A stretch of DNA of 64,000 nucleotides from Stenotrophomonas lacuserhaii (lineage in GTDB: Bacteria > Pseudomonadota > Gammaproteobacteria > Xanthomonadales > Xanthomonadaceae). The first letter of the stretch is position 1. Every line of letters starts with the position of its first letter. Of this stretch, positions 12,064 through 20,549 are shown piece by piece. The stretch spans positions 1-64,000 of the forward strand of contig NZ_JACSQS010000012.1 in NCBI RefSeq assembly GCF_014836545.1. The letters run 5' to 3'. The notes beneath the pieces are model-generated. The model searched no databases and had not been told where the DNA came from. It worked only from the letters and a program-made list of their open reading frames with translations. The position numbers were made by a program, and so were the translations under genes.

Positions 12064-12194
12064 CAGTCAGTTGCTCTTCTCTCCAACGTAAGTCGGCTTC
12101 CCGGACGCTCACCGACATCCTCCCTTCCGGAGCGCGTGCGACGTGTGCCATGAAGGCCATGCCTTGCTCCAAGGTTCTTTCAAGGATTGGAAAG

Positions 12195-13148
12195 ATGACT
12201 GCGTTCGGGAGACGGGTCGCCGGTACGTTCGCGCACATCGCGTCGGCTGCAACCAGTAGGCTCAGGGCCAGTTCGGTAGCGCTCTGGAGCTGCGCGTTGG
12301 TGGCTGGACTGTCCTGGCTTGCGCCAGCTTCGGCGCAGACAACGGTCCGCTACCTGCATACCGATGCACTGGGGTCGGTCGTGGCCAAGACGGATGCCAA
12401 TGGCATCGTCATTGAGCGGATGACGTACGAGCCTTACGGCGATGTTGTGGGGGAGGATCTGACTGACGGTCCTGGCTATACCGGACATGTGAGCGATGCC
12501 GCTACCGGTCTGAGTTACATGCAGCAACGGTACATGGATCCGCAGTTGGGGATGTTCCTGTCTGTGGACCCGGTGACTGCGTTTGAACAGCCTGTGGGGC
12601 AGTTCAATCGGTATCGGTACGCGAACGGAAATCCATACAAGTTCACGGACCCGGATGGCAGGGAGAGTGGTGCGGCCTTCAAGGTAGTCAACGACGCCAC
12701 GAATGGGCAGCCTATTGCTCCACCACCCAGAAATCCAAACGACAGACTCGGACCGGCAATTGGTGCTGCGCTGACTGCAATTCTGGCTGCTCCAGTGCTG
12801 GCAGAGGTAGGTGTGGCCGCAATGGCAAATCCGGCAGCGGTTGCCACAGCAACCGAAATTGGTGCAGGAGCTGCTGGTGTCACGGGTACTTCTGGCGCGG
12901 TGGCGGGAAAGATCACCGGTTACACGAAGCATGGGTTGAATCAGGCGATCTCCCGCGATGGGGGCAGGGGTGTCTCTGCAAAGGCGATACTATCGGCGGT
13001 AAAAGAACCTGCGAAAATCGCCGAGCAGGCCGGTGGCAAGACTGCTTTTACCGGGGGGGATGCAAAGGTGATCCTGAATGGTGAAGGCAAGGTCATAACT
13101 GCTATTCCACGAAACAGCGATGGGTTAAGAGACCCTAAGGTGAAGTGA
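12195..13148 (+). CDS. Short secreted RHS-core protein with candidate toxin tip
   Basis: A 317-residue protein with a signal-peptide-like N-terminus (hydrophobic segment ALWSCALVAGLSWLAPASA), then an RHS repeat-associated core: RYLHTDALGSVVAKTDANG, YEPYGDVV, YTGHVSDAATGLSYMQQRYM, DPQLGMFLSVDP, NRYRYANGNPYKFTDPDGRE. After the core comes an Ala/Gly-rich linker and a distinct tip of about 75 residues (GYTKHGLNQAISRDGGRGVS...GKVITAIPRNSDG) whose pattern resembles BECR-type (colicin E5/RelE-like) RNase domains; that assignment is tentative. The usual large array of YD repeats is missing, so this is an orphan tip carrier, not a full RHS. A small gene follows after one base. An upstream ATG at 12150 is possible. 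Confidence 0.8.
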   Translation: MTAFGRRVAGTFAHIASAATSRLRASSVALWSCALVAGLSWLAPASAQTTVRYLHTDALGSVVAKTDANGIVIERMTYEPYGDVVGEDLTDGPGYTGHVSDAATGLSYMQQRYMDPQLGMFLSVDPVTAFEQPVGQFNRYRYANGNPYKFTDPDGRESGAAFKVVNDATNGQPIAPPPRNPNDRLGPAIGAALTAILAAPVLAEVGVAAMANPAAVATATEIGAGAAGVTGTSGAVAGKITGYTKHGLNQAISRDGGRGVSAKAILSAVKEPAKIAEQAGGKTAFTGGDAKVILNGEGKVITAIPRNSDGLRDPKVK

Positions 13149-13149
13149 A

Positions 13150-13407
13150 ATGTCACGCTCCAGCTCTTCCCGTCTGCATTCTCTGTTGGTTGAAATCGCA
13201 GCGAAGTACAGCTTTCAGCTGCCTGAAGAAGGCATCAAGAACCTGGCCGAACGTGACCGCGACTTGCTGATCGATGTATTGCTGCAAGAGTTCTCGGAGA
13301 CCGGCGTGGGATCTGACGATGAGCCCAATCACCGGGGCGTCGAGATTGAAGAAATGATCGATTTCGTCGGCTCTATCGCCGATCAAAATCGTGCATCCAG
13401 CGAGTGA
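13150..13407 (+). CDS. Small acidic protein, probable immunity protein
   Basis: An 85-residue, Asp/Glu-rich, helical-looking protein with no signal peptide or membrane segment. Its start codon lies one base after the RHS gene stop, with GGTGAAG upstream, so the two are co-translated. In RHS and other polymorphic toxin systems the gene immediately downstream of the toxin tip normally encodes its specific immunity protein; that role is inferred from position, size and acidity. Base composition is less GC-rich than in neighbouring core genes. I do not recognise a named family. Confidence 0.72.
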   Translation: MSRSSSSRLHSLLVEIAAKYSFQLPEEGIKNLAERDRDLLIDVLLQEFSETGVGSDDEPNHRGVEIEEMIDFVGSIADQNRASSE

Positions 13408-13437
13408 GGAGTTTTTTTTGAGTCATAAGCGGCTGCT

Positions 13438-13494
13438 CGTAGGTTCGACTCCCGTTTCCGACACCCAGTTGCATGAATGCCCCGGCCTTGGTCG
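13438..13494 (+). repeat. Degenerate copy of tRNA-Thr 3' end (att-like)
   Basis: This 57-base stretch matches 11964-12020 (tRNA-Thr T-arm, acceptor 3' strand, and start of its terminator) with scattered substitutions and compensating one-base indels; CGTAGGTTCGA and GCCCCGGCCTTGGTCG are shared exactly. It bounds the RHS/immunity cassette on the right. The preceding bases (AGTCATAAGCGGCTGCT) also look like a decayed anticodon arm. Confidence 0.7.
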
Positions 13495-13960
13495 TAATGC
13501 GGTTCACTTAAGCATTTGAGGATGGCAGGGCGGCTGACCGTATCTCAAGCTCGGGCGCTTGCATTGCGAATATGTGCGGGCATCGGTATTGAGGCTGTCT
13601 TGTCGACGATCAGCCGTGCGTGAGGTAATGCGCTGCGCTCGACCGCTCGCAAGGTAGGATCGCCGGCTCGCTTCCTGTCTCCAACGCCGACGTCATGAAA
13701 AGCTAGCCTATGAGTCGGGGTTTCTCGTAAGTGGGCGACGAACGAGTGGCTGCTTGAGGGCTCGTCCTGCGGCCCTTATCGCGTGGCGTTTCCATGAGAC
13801 AGCGTTCAGCAGCTGCCTGTTCTGCAGCAAAGCCGTCTCCCTGAAAACCCAACCAACCCCTCCACGCGAATATAGGAATTGCTAACGGTTATTTAAGCGT
13901 GGCGACGTGACGTGAAACAGTGGGCCTTCGTTCACGGTCACCCACGGAGTCCGCTCACCC
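13495..13960. other. Gene-free stretch
   Basis: No credible coding region. The sequence is less GC-rich than the surroundings, with an AT-rich patch at about 13868-13900 that may hold the promoter of the next gene. Short open frames here show no family features. It could be eroded mobile DNA joined to the tRNA-derived repeat at 13438. Confidence 0.5.
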
Positions 13961-15163
13961 ATGTCCACCGCCCGTTCCGCGTCGCCGTTCAAGGTGTTCG
14001 GCGCGACAGCCTTGTCCGCCATGCTGCTGCTGGCCCCGCCGCTCGTTTCTCCAGCGGCGGAAGGGGGCTCTCCCCTGCAGACTTATCTGGCTGCCAAGCG
14101 CGAGGCCATCCGGGCGCAGTCTGCGCAGCCTGCCACGCCCATCGCGATCCACGCCAAGGTCACGGCCGAAAGCCGCTCCGGCGTACGTCGCCTGCGCATC
14201 GGGCCCACCGGCGAATTCCAGTACATCAGCGATAGCGGCCGCAACTACGCCGGCTACAACCTCGGCGCCGGTTCCTGGGACTCACTGGTCGGCACCTTGG
14301 CCAGCTCCGTTGCCGATGAGTACATCGTGCAGGCGGCCGAGCAGAATGTCCCGCTTGATGCGCTGGACGTGGTGTTCACCAGCATCCCCGAACGCAAGAG
14401 CGAGAGCCTGGCGTATCCGAACAATCTCTCCTATGTGGCGTACATCGATTCGCCTGCTACCGACGCGCAGCTGCAGGCGCTGAAGCGCGCGGTGCACGAA
14501 GAATCCTCGGCAATCGACCTGGTAACGCGGCCGCAACAGGTCAGCCATGCCGTGGTCGACTACATCCATAGCGATGCGGCGCGCGACCCCAAGCTGCCGC
14601 CCGGTCTGCGCGATTTCATCACCGAGGAGAAGCGTCCGGCGGTGCTGGCCAGGCAGGCCAAGCCGGCCGCTGGCAAGGACAACCCGGCCGAGCCGCAAAC
14701 CCTGGTGGCGCGCGCCCATGTCGAACCGCGCACCGGCCTGCGTCGGGTCTTCCTGGGCAAGGACGGCTATCACCAGCAGCTGCACGACAGCGCGCCAGGA
14801 CTGCTCGGCTATGGGCTGGCGCCGACCGTGGAAGAGCACCTGCTCGGCGTGACCGGTACCTGCCTGACCCACATCTTCGAGGTGCAGGCCGCCGCACGGA
14901 ACGTGCTGTTGGATTCGCTGGAGCTCACCGTTGATGGTCAGCTGAGCCCGCGTTTCGGCAGCAACATCCGCTCGCCCGCACGCTACAGCGACATCCGTTA
15001 CAAGGTGCGCATTGAATCGCCTGCATCGGAACAGGACATCGACGCGCTGCGCCAGTCGGTCGAGGCGACGTGCCCGCTCTACAACCTGGTCAAGGACGAG
15101 CAGAAGCTCGAAGGCAGCATCGTCCGCGGCGCCTACGCCGAAGCGACGAACCAAGCGCGATAA
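13961..15163 (+). CDS. Exported tandem OsmC-fold protein
   Basis: A 400-residue protein with a signal peptide (hydrophobic stretch VFGATALSAMLLLAPPL, cleavage after SPA). Two OsmC/Ohr-like domains follow, at about residues 50-205 and 230-390. The second keeps the two reactive cysteines of thiol peroxidases of this family, C301 (GVTGTCLTH) and C371 (EATCPLYNL), the only cysteines in the protein. In the first domain the aligned positions are serines S116 (LASSVADEY) and S182 (HEESSAIDL). OsmC/Ohr proteins normally are cytoplasmic single domains acting as homodimers; here a fused, secreted pair with one dead half is predicted. It is followed by a TonB-dependent receptor and a DUF1684 lipoprotein on the same strand. 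Confidence 0.82.
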   Translation: MSTARSASPFKVFGATALSAMLLLAPPLVSPAAEGGSPLQTYLAAKREAIRAQSAQPATPIAIHAKVTAESRSGVRRLRIGPTGEFQYISDSGRNYAGYNLGAGSWDSLVGTLASSVADEYIVQAAEQNVPLDALDVVFTSIPERKSESLAYPNNLSYVAYIDSPATDAQLQALKRAVHEESSAIDLVTRPQQVSHAVVDYIHSDAARDPKLPPGLRDFITEEKRPAVLARQAKPAAGKDNPAEPQTLVARAHVEPRTGLRRVFLGKDGYHQQLHDSAPGLLGYGLAPTVEEHLLGVTGTCLTHIFEVQAAARNVLLDSLELTVDGQLSPRFGSNIRSPARYSDIRYKVRIESPASEQDIDALRQSVEATCPLYNLVKDEQKLEGSIVRGAYAEATNQAR

Positions 15164-15217
15164 CGCACGCCGCGATCCATCCGGCAGTGCCCTTCAGCCA
15201 TCCTCTGGGGATATTCG

Positions 15218-18200
15218 ATGAGTCCCACTCTAAGTTCGCAGTTGACCGCGAAACGCCCGCGCCATGCCCTGCACGGGTCCCGTCCTCGTCGCGGTCGGTT
15301 GGCCTTCGCGTTGTGCACCCTGCTTGCGCCGGCAGCATACGCCGCCGAGGAAACGGGCGGAGTGGCTGGGCAGTCGCAGGGTTCGAATGCCCGCCTGCTG
15401 GACAAGGTATCGGTGCTTGGCTCGCAGATCGCCGGGGGCGGCGCGCAGGCCGCGCTGCCGGTGGTCGCGGTGGACCGCGAACAGATCGACGCCACGGGGG
15501 CGACCAACGGCAACGAGTTGTTCCGCAGCCTGCCGCAGTTCGGGGATGTTGCCGTCACCGAGAAGGGCACGACCAACGCAGGGCGAAACTCCAATGTCGC
15601 ACGCGGTGACGTGGGTTCCATCAACCTGCGCAACCTGGGCGCCAAGTACACGCTGCTGCTGATCAACGGCCGGCGCACGGTACAGCACCCGATCAGCAAC
15701 AGCGGTGATGACACGACCTACAACGCCAATGCCATTCCGACCTTCGGCCTGGAGCGCGTCAACCTGCTGCTGGACGGTGCGGCGTCCATCTACGGGTCCG
15801 ATGCCGTGGCGGGCGTGGTCGACCTGGTGACGCCGAGCAACCTGCCCAGTGGCGGGGGCATCAAGCTGAACTACGGCAAGGTGGCTGATGGGCATCGCGA
15901 GGACATCTCGCTGGACGGCTACTTCGGCAGTGATTTCGCGCAGGGGCGGGGCAATATCTCGGCGCTGTATGGCGTTTCCAAGCGCACGGCGCAGCGCAAT
16001 TCAGATGCATGGTTCACCGCTACCGATGGCCGCCGTCCCCTCGGCGATGGCACCAGCGTGCCGGATCCAGACGGCACCTCGGGCTTCAGCACACGAACGC
16101 CGTGGGGTCATTTCGATACCTATGCCGGCAGCCGGCGCACCGGCAGCTGGCACGTGGATCCAGCCAGCGGCGCGCTGGTGTCAGGCGCGGTACCGACGCG
16201 CTATCACTACGATTCGGCGGCCGAGCCGGGCATCACCTCGGCACCGTCCATCAACAAGGGAAATGTCTTCGCCAGTGGACGCTTCGATGCCACCGACAAC
16301 CTGCAGCTGTTCGGTGAGCTGGCTTACTACCGGGCGAGCTCCGAATCCTGGGTGAGCAGCGAGTCGGGCTTCGGTGGTGACGGCTTCCTGCTGCATATCC
16401 GGCCGGACGCCTATTGGGTACCGGACGCCTTGCGCGGCGCCGACGCGATCCGGCTGTTGAACTACCAGTTCGCGGATTCGGGTATCCGAAAGGTCAAAGT
16501 GGATAACGATCAGTCGCGTGTGCTGCTGGGCGTGCGTGGCTGGACCGACGGCGGCTGGAACTGGGAAAGCGCGCTGCTGTATTCGCGCGCACGCAGTACC
16601 GACACGCAGCAAGGCGGGCTGACCGATGCCTTCATCGCCGCGGTGAACCGTACCGACGCCGGTGCCTACAATCCCTTCAGTGGCGGTGATCCGGCCAGCA
16701 TTCGGCTGGGCGACGCCACGCCCTACGACACCGCCGCGTTCATTGGCGAGGCCACCCGCGAAGGCACCACGGAGCTGGCGCTGTGGGATTTCAAGATCAA
16801 CCGGTCCGATCTGTTTACCTGGTACGCAGGTGACATCGGCCTGGCGGCGGGTGTCGAGTACCGCTACGAAAGCCGTGAGGATGACCGCGATGAGAACATC
16901 GATGGCAGCCGTCCCTATACGGACTGGTATACCGGTACGGTGGCGGCCAGCAACTTTTTCACCCATAGCCCCCGGCCCGATGTCCGCGGCAGCCGCAACG
17001 TGAAGTCGGCGCTGATCGAGCTCGCCGTGCCGCTGGTTTCGCCCACGCAGGGCATACCACTGGTGCAGTCACTGGATCTGCAGCTTGCGGGCCGCTGGGA
17101 GGACTACAGCGACGCCGGCAAGGTGGCCAAGCCGAAGCTGGCGGCGGCGTGGAAAGTAAATGGCAGCCTGTTGCTGCGCGGCTCGGTCAGCGGCGGTTTC
17201 CGCGCGCCGGGACTGGAACTGGTGAACTCCCCGCCGACCTACGGGTTTGGCTTCAACAACGATGCCATCCGCTGCCACGCACTGATCACCAAGGGCGCCC
17301 AGCCCGACTACAGCGCCTGCTTGAATGCCTACAGCAGTGGCTCGTCGGTCAAGCCGTCGGTGAGCGCGGTGACCTCATATGGCGACGACGTGAAGCCGGA
17401 AACCACCCGGCAGTCGTCATGGGGCGCGGTGTTCGAGCCGCAGTTCCTGCCGGACTCGCTGGGCTCGATCAGCCTGAGCGTGGATGCCTGGCGGGTGCAG
17501 GTAGAGAATCCGATCAATACCCTGGGCGAGGAGCTGTTGTACGACGCCTATCTGCGCGTGGTGGAAGGCAGCAGCAACCCGAACGTGGTGCGTGCGGAGG
17601 TGACGGCGGAGGACGCCGCGTTGTTTGCAGGCTCCGGTCTGGCGCCTGCAGGCGTGGTGACGCACGTGTACAACCGCTATCAGAATCGTCGGCCGCTCAC
17701 CGCGTCGGGTGTGGATTACAACTTCACCTGGCGCCTGCGTGAGACGGCCTGGGGCAATTTCGCGTTCCTGCTCAGCGTCAGCCAGCTCAAGCAATACACC
17801 CAGCAGAAGCCTGCCGAGGTGCAGCAGGTGGCGGCCGCCATTGCCAATGGCCAGTTGAACATCATCGCGCCCGACCTGGGCGCGGCCAACGAGGTCGGCA
17901 TCAATGGGGCCAAGCCGGAATGGCGGGCCAGTGCGACCCTGATCTGGAACCTGCAGGACTGGACGGTCCGCTTGCGCGATGACTATATCGACAGCGTGAC
18001 CGCCGGTGCCTTTTCCGATCGCAGGCCGTTCGTGGTGGGCTCCACCCAGCGCTGGGCGTTGTCGGTCAAGAAGGATTTCAACACAGGACGCCTGACGGGA
18101 ACGGCAGTGGAAGTGGGGGCGCGAAACCTGTTCAACGAAGAGCCGCCGCTGAACGCCACCGGCAGCTACCTGAGCGCGTTGCACGAAACCTACGGACGCT

Positions 18201-18232
18201 ACGTCCACCTCGATATTTCCAAAAACTGGTGA
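15218..18232 (+). CDS. TonB-dependent outer membrane receptor
   Basis: A 1004-residue receptor with a long positively charged leader and signal peptide (LAFALCTLLAPAAYA), a plug domain (residues about 70-210: ELFRSLPQFGDV, NLRNLGAKYTLLLINGRR, YGSDAVAGVVDLVT) and a C-terminal beta barrel of about 22 strands ending in aromatic ...HLDISKNW. It resembles the large Xanthomonadaceae receptors of unknown ligand. It lies 54 bases after the OsmC-like gene and overlaps the context of the DUF1684 gene, suggesting one operon. The substrate cannot be read from sequence. Confidence 0.92.
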   Translation: MSPTLSSQLTAKRPRHALHGSRPRRGRLAFALCTLLAPAAYAAEETGGVAGQSQGSNARLLDKVSVLGSQIAGGGAQAALPVVAVDREQIDATGATNGNELFRSLPQFGDVAVTEKGTTNAGRNSNVARGDVGSINLRNLGAKYTLLLINGRRTVQHPISNSGDDTTYNANAIPTFGLERVNLLLDGAASIYGSDAVAGVVDLVTPSNLPSGGGIKLNYGKVADGHREDISLDGYFGSDFAQGRGNISALYGVSKRTAQRNSDAWFTATDGRRPLGDGTSVPDPDGTSGFSTRTPWGHFDTYAGSRRTGSWHVDPASGALVSGAVPTRYHYDSAAEPGITSAPSINKGNVFASGRFDATDNLQLFGELAYYRASSESWVSSESGFGGDGFLLHIRPDAYWVPDALRGADAIRLLNYQFADSGIRKVKVDNDQSRVLLGVRGWTDGGWNWESALLYSRARSTDTQQGGLTDAFIAAVNRTDAGAYNPFSGGDPASIRLGDATPYDTAAFIGEATREGTTELALWDFKINRSDLFTWYAGDIGLAAGVEYRYESREDDRDENIDGSRPYTDWYTGTVAASNFFTHSPRPDVRGSRNVKSALIELAVPLVSPTQGIPLVQSLDLQLAGRWEDYSDAGKVAKPKLAAAWKVNGSLLLRGSVSGGFRAPGLELVNSPPTYGFGFNNDAIRCHALITKGAQPDYSACLNAYSSGSSVKPSVSAVTSYGDDVKPETTRQSSWGAVFEPQFLPDSLGSISLSVDAWRVQVENPINTLGEELLYDAYLRVVEGSSNPNVVRAEVTAEDAALFAGSGLAPAGVVTHVYNRYQNRRPLTASGVDYNFTWRLRETAWGNFAFLLSVSQLKQYTQQKPAEVQQVAAAIANGQLNIIAPDLGAANEVGINGAKPEWRASATLIWNLQDWTVRLRDDYIDSVTAGAFSDRRPFVVGSTQRWALSVKKDFNTGRLTGTAVEVGARNLFNEEPPLNATGSYLSALHETYGRYVHLDISKNW

Positions 18233-18237
18233 CCTGC

Positions 18238-19206
18238 ATGAAGACGCATACGCTTGCCTCTGTCCTTGTTGTCACCCTGCTTGCGGTGGCGTGCAGCCCG
18301 CAGGATAAGCCTGCGCCGGAGGTCTCCGCAGCGGCGACTGCAGCGCTTGAATTCAAGAACGAACACGCAGAATGGGTGCATGAACGTGCCGCGGATCTGG
18401 GCAAGCCCGATGGCTGGACCAGCCTGATCGGGCTGCACTGGATCGAAGCCGGAACGCAGCGTGTGGGCGGTGCTGAAGGCAATACCATCCGCCTGGCGAT
18501 CGCACCGGACCGCCTGGCCGAGCTGGAGCAGCGCGCTGATGGGCTGTACGTCAGGCCGGTTGACGGGGCGCAGATCACCGCCGATGGCAAGCCGGTGCAG
18601 GGGGCGGTGCGGCTGGAACCAGAAGGGAAGGGCGGTGGCACCAAGCTGTCCTATGACGAGGGCAAGGGGCAGATCACCGCGATCAAGCGCGGGCAGCGTC
18701 TGGCCCTGCGCGTGCGTCATGCCGATGCACCGGCGCGCCGGCATTTCGGGGGCCTGGACTTCTTCCCGGCCGAGCAAAGCTGGCGTGTGCAGGCGCGGTT
18801 CGTGCCACACCCGGCCGGCAGGACGCTGCCGATCGTGAACGTGCTCGGCGAGGTCGCGGATACTCCGAATCCGGGCTACGTGGTATTCGAGAAACAAGGG
18901 CGTGAGTGGCGGTTGGAAGCCCTCGGCGATCCGACGAAAAGCTTGAACCTGATGTTCCAGGACCAGACCACCAGCCGCCAGACCTACGGCGTGGGGCGCT
19001 ACCTGCGCACCGATGCGGTCGCGGCAGACGGCACGGTCACGCTGGATTTCAACCGCGCCTACAACCCGCCATGTGCCTATACGGACTTCGCCACCTGCCC
19101 GTTGCCGCCACCGGAAAACCGCTTGGCCCAGCAGGACGCCAGCGGTGAACGCGTGCGGCTGGCGGTGTTGGCGGGCGAGAAAAAGTACGCGCTGGCACAG
19201 CACTGA
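18238..19206 (+). CDS. DUF1684 lipoprotein
   Basis: A 322-residue protein with a lipoprotein signal ending LAVACS (lipid-modified Cys about residue 19). The mature part matches DUF1684: WTSLIGLHWIEAGTQRVG near the start and FNRAYNPPCAYTDFATCPLP near the end, the latter motif being diagnostic. The biochemical role of the family is unknown. The ATG at 18238 lies 5 bases after the receptor stop; an upstream GTG at 18229 overlaps that stop. It is probably co-transcribed with the receptor and tandem OsmC gene, giving a periplasm/outer-membrane unit. Confidence 0.88.
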   Translation: MKTHTLASVLVVTLLAVACSPQDKPAPEVSAAATAALEFKNEHAEWVHERAADLGKPDGWTSLIGLHWIEAGTQRVGGAEGNTIRLAIAPDRLAELEQRADGLYVRPVDGAQITADGKPVQGAVRLEPEGKGGGTKLSYDEGKGQITAIKRGQRLALRVRHADAPARRHFGGLDFFPAEQSWRVQARFVPHPAGRTLPIVNVLGEVADTPNPGYVVFEKQGREWRLEALGDPTKSLNLMFQDQTTSRQTYGVGRYLRTDAVAADGTVTLDFNRAYNPPCAYTDFATCPLPPPENRLAQQDASGERVRLAVLAGEKKYALAQH

Positions 19207-19212
19207 TTTCTT

Positions 19213-19240
19213 TGGCGCCGACTGATGGTCGGCGGCCGGC
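19213..19240. repeat. REP-like palindrome between convergent genes
   Basis: GGCGCCGACTGATGGTCGGC forms a hairpin in the 39-base gap between the DUF1684 gene and the convergent cyclase gene. It may serve as a bidirectional transcription end. Confidence 0.65.
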
Positions 19241-19245
19241 GAAGG

Positions 19246-20547
19246 TCAACTCATCCGCACCCGATTCCGCCCGTCGGCCTTGGCCTGATACAGCGCCTCG
19301 TCCGCACGTGCCACCAGCTGTTCAAGCAACCTCGCATCGCTGCCCGGCAGGGCCTCGCCCATGGCGCCGCCCACGCTGACCGTTACATCGATGCGCAGGC
19401 CGCCCACGTGCACCGGCGCGCCGGAAATCGCGTTGCGCAGGCGTTCGGCGGTGGCGGGTACTTCATCGGCGGTCGGTGCCGCCAGCAGCGCGATGAACTC
19501 CTCCCCGCCAAAGCGCGCGAACAGGTCACGCTCACGCAGTGCCTCGCGGCAGCGGCGGGCGACCACTTTCAGCACCTCATCGCCGATCGGGTGGCCGTGG
19601 GTGTCGTTGATCTTCTTGAAATGGTCGACGTCCAGCATCAGCACCGCGACCGAGCGGCCGGTTGCCTCGCGCGCGGCGATGATCTGCGCGGAGCGCTCTT
19701 CGAAATGCCGCCGGTTGGGCACGCCGGTCAACGGGTCCGACGAGGCCAGGCGCCGCAGTTCGGCGGCCATCAGCAGGTCCGCGGTGATGTCGGTGAACAG
19801 CCAGATGCGGCCCTGCTCGCCATCGCCGCGCACCGGATGGGTATCCACCTCGAAGGTGCGCTCCCCCATCACCCAATGCAATGTCGTCGCAAAGTTCAGG
19901 TTGCCCACCTGGGCGGCGTAAGCCTGCTCCAGCGCCTCATGGTTGTCGCAGCGCTGCCGCAACGCCCGCATCGGGGCAACGAGGTCAACGGCGCGATGTC
20001 TGCCGGGCTTGTGCCCCAGCAGTTCGGCGGCGCGCTGGTTTATCACCGTGCCCAGTCCATCACCGTCGACCAGCACGATGCCCGCAGGAACACTTTCCAC
20101 CAGATCGATGAACTGGTTGCGCACGACGATGTCATGCACCGCGCCGCGTCGCGCCGAGAGAAGCTGCGCGACACTGGGGCCCAGCAATGCCATCGAGGCA
20201 GCGGACTGCTCGGGGTTGGCACCGGTCTTCCAGAGCAGCAGCAGGCCGCTCGATGGGGCGTCGTCCGACGGCGCGGGGATGAACAGCACGCTGCCCGCAG
20301 GGCACCCCAGCGCGGTAAGAATGGACGTTGGCAAGCGGAAGCGCGAGGCGTCCACCGGCTGATCATTCCAGGCGTGCTCCAGCACGCCACTGCGCGCGAG
20401 ATTGAAGCCGGAGAACGAGGTCACGGGAAAGCCGGTAGACCATGCGACGCGGCCGTCGGTCTTCACTTCAACCACGATTGCCAGGTCGGCGCCGGACGCG
20501 GTACGTGCGAACTGGCTCAGGCTGACCAGGGCGTTGCTGTCGGCCAT
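19246..20547 (-). CDS. PAS/GAF-like sensor diguanylate cyclase
   Basis: A 433-residue cytoplasmic protein. An N-terminal GAF-like region (residues 1-150) and a PAS-like region (about 155-260, NQFIDLVESVPAGIVLVDGD) precede a GGDEF domain with SSDPLTGVPNRRHFEER, DVDHFKKINDTHGH and the active-site GGEEF at residues 347-351. An inhibitory I-site RERD lies five residues before GGEEF. It should make c-di-GMP. The ATG at 20547 sits two bases past the stop of the upstream RsbQ-like gene, indicating coupling; a TTG at 20553 overlapping that stop is an alternative start. Confidence 0.92.
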   Translation of the reverse strand: MADSNALVSLSQFARTASGADLAIVVEVKTDGRVAWSTGFPVTSFSGFNLARSGVLEHAWNDQPVDASRFRLPTSILTALGCPAGSVLFIPAPSDDAPSSGLLLLWKTGANPEQSAASMALLGPSVAQLLSARRGAVHDIVVRNQFIDLVESVPAGIVLVDGDGLGTVINQRAAELLGHKPGRHRAVDLVAPMRALRQRCDNHEALEQAYAAQVGNLNFATTLHWVMGERTFEVDTHPVRGDGEQGRIWLFTDITADLLMAAELRRLASSDPLTGVPNRRHFEERSAQIIAAREATGRSVAVLMLDVDHFKKINDTHGHPIGDEVLKVVARRCREALRERDLFARFGGEEFIALLAAPTADEVPATAERLRNAISGAPVHVGGLRIDVTVSVGGAMGEALPGSDARLLEQLVARADEALYQAKADGRNRVRMS

Positions 20548-20549
20548 GT

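Noticed and set aside
13522-13623. 33-codon frame (MAGRLTVSQARAL...) after the tRNA-like repeat
   Set aside because: Considered as an insertion-sequence remnant, but too short and without a clear transposase match or terminal inverted repeats.
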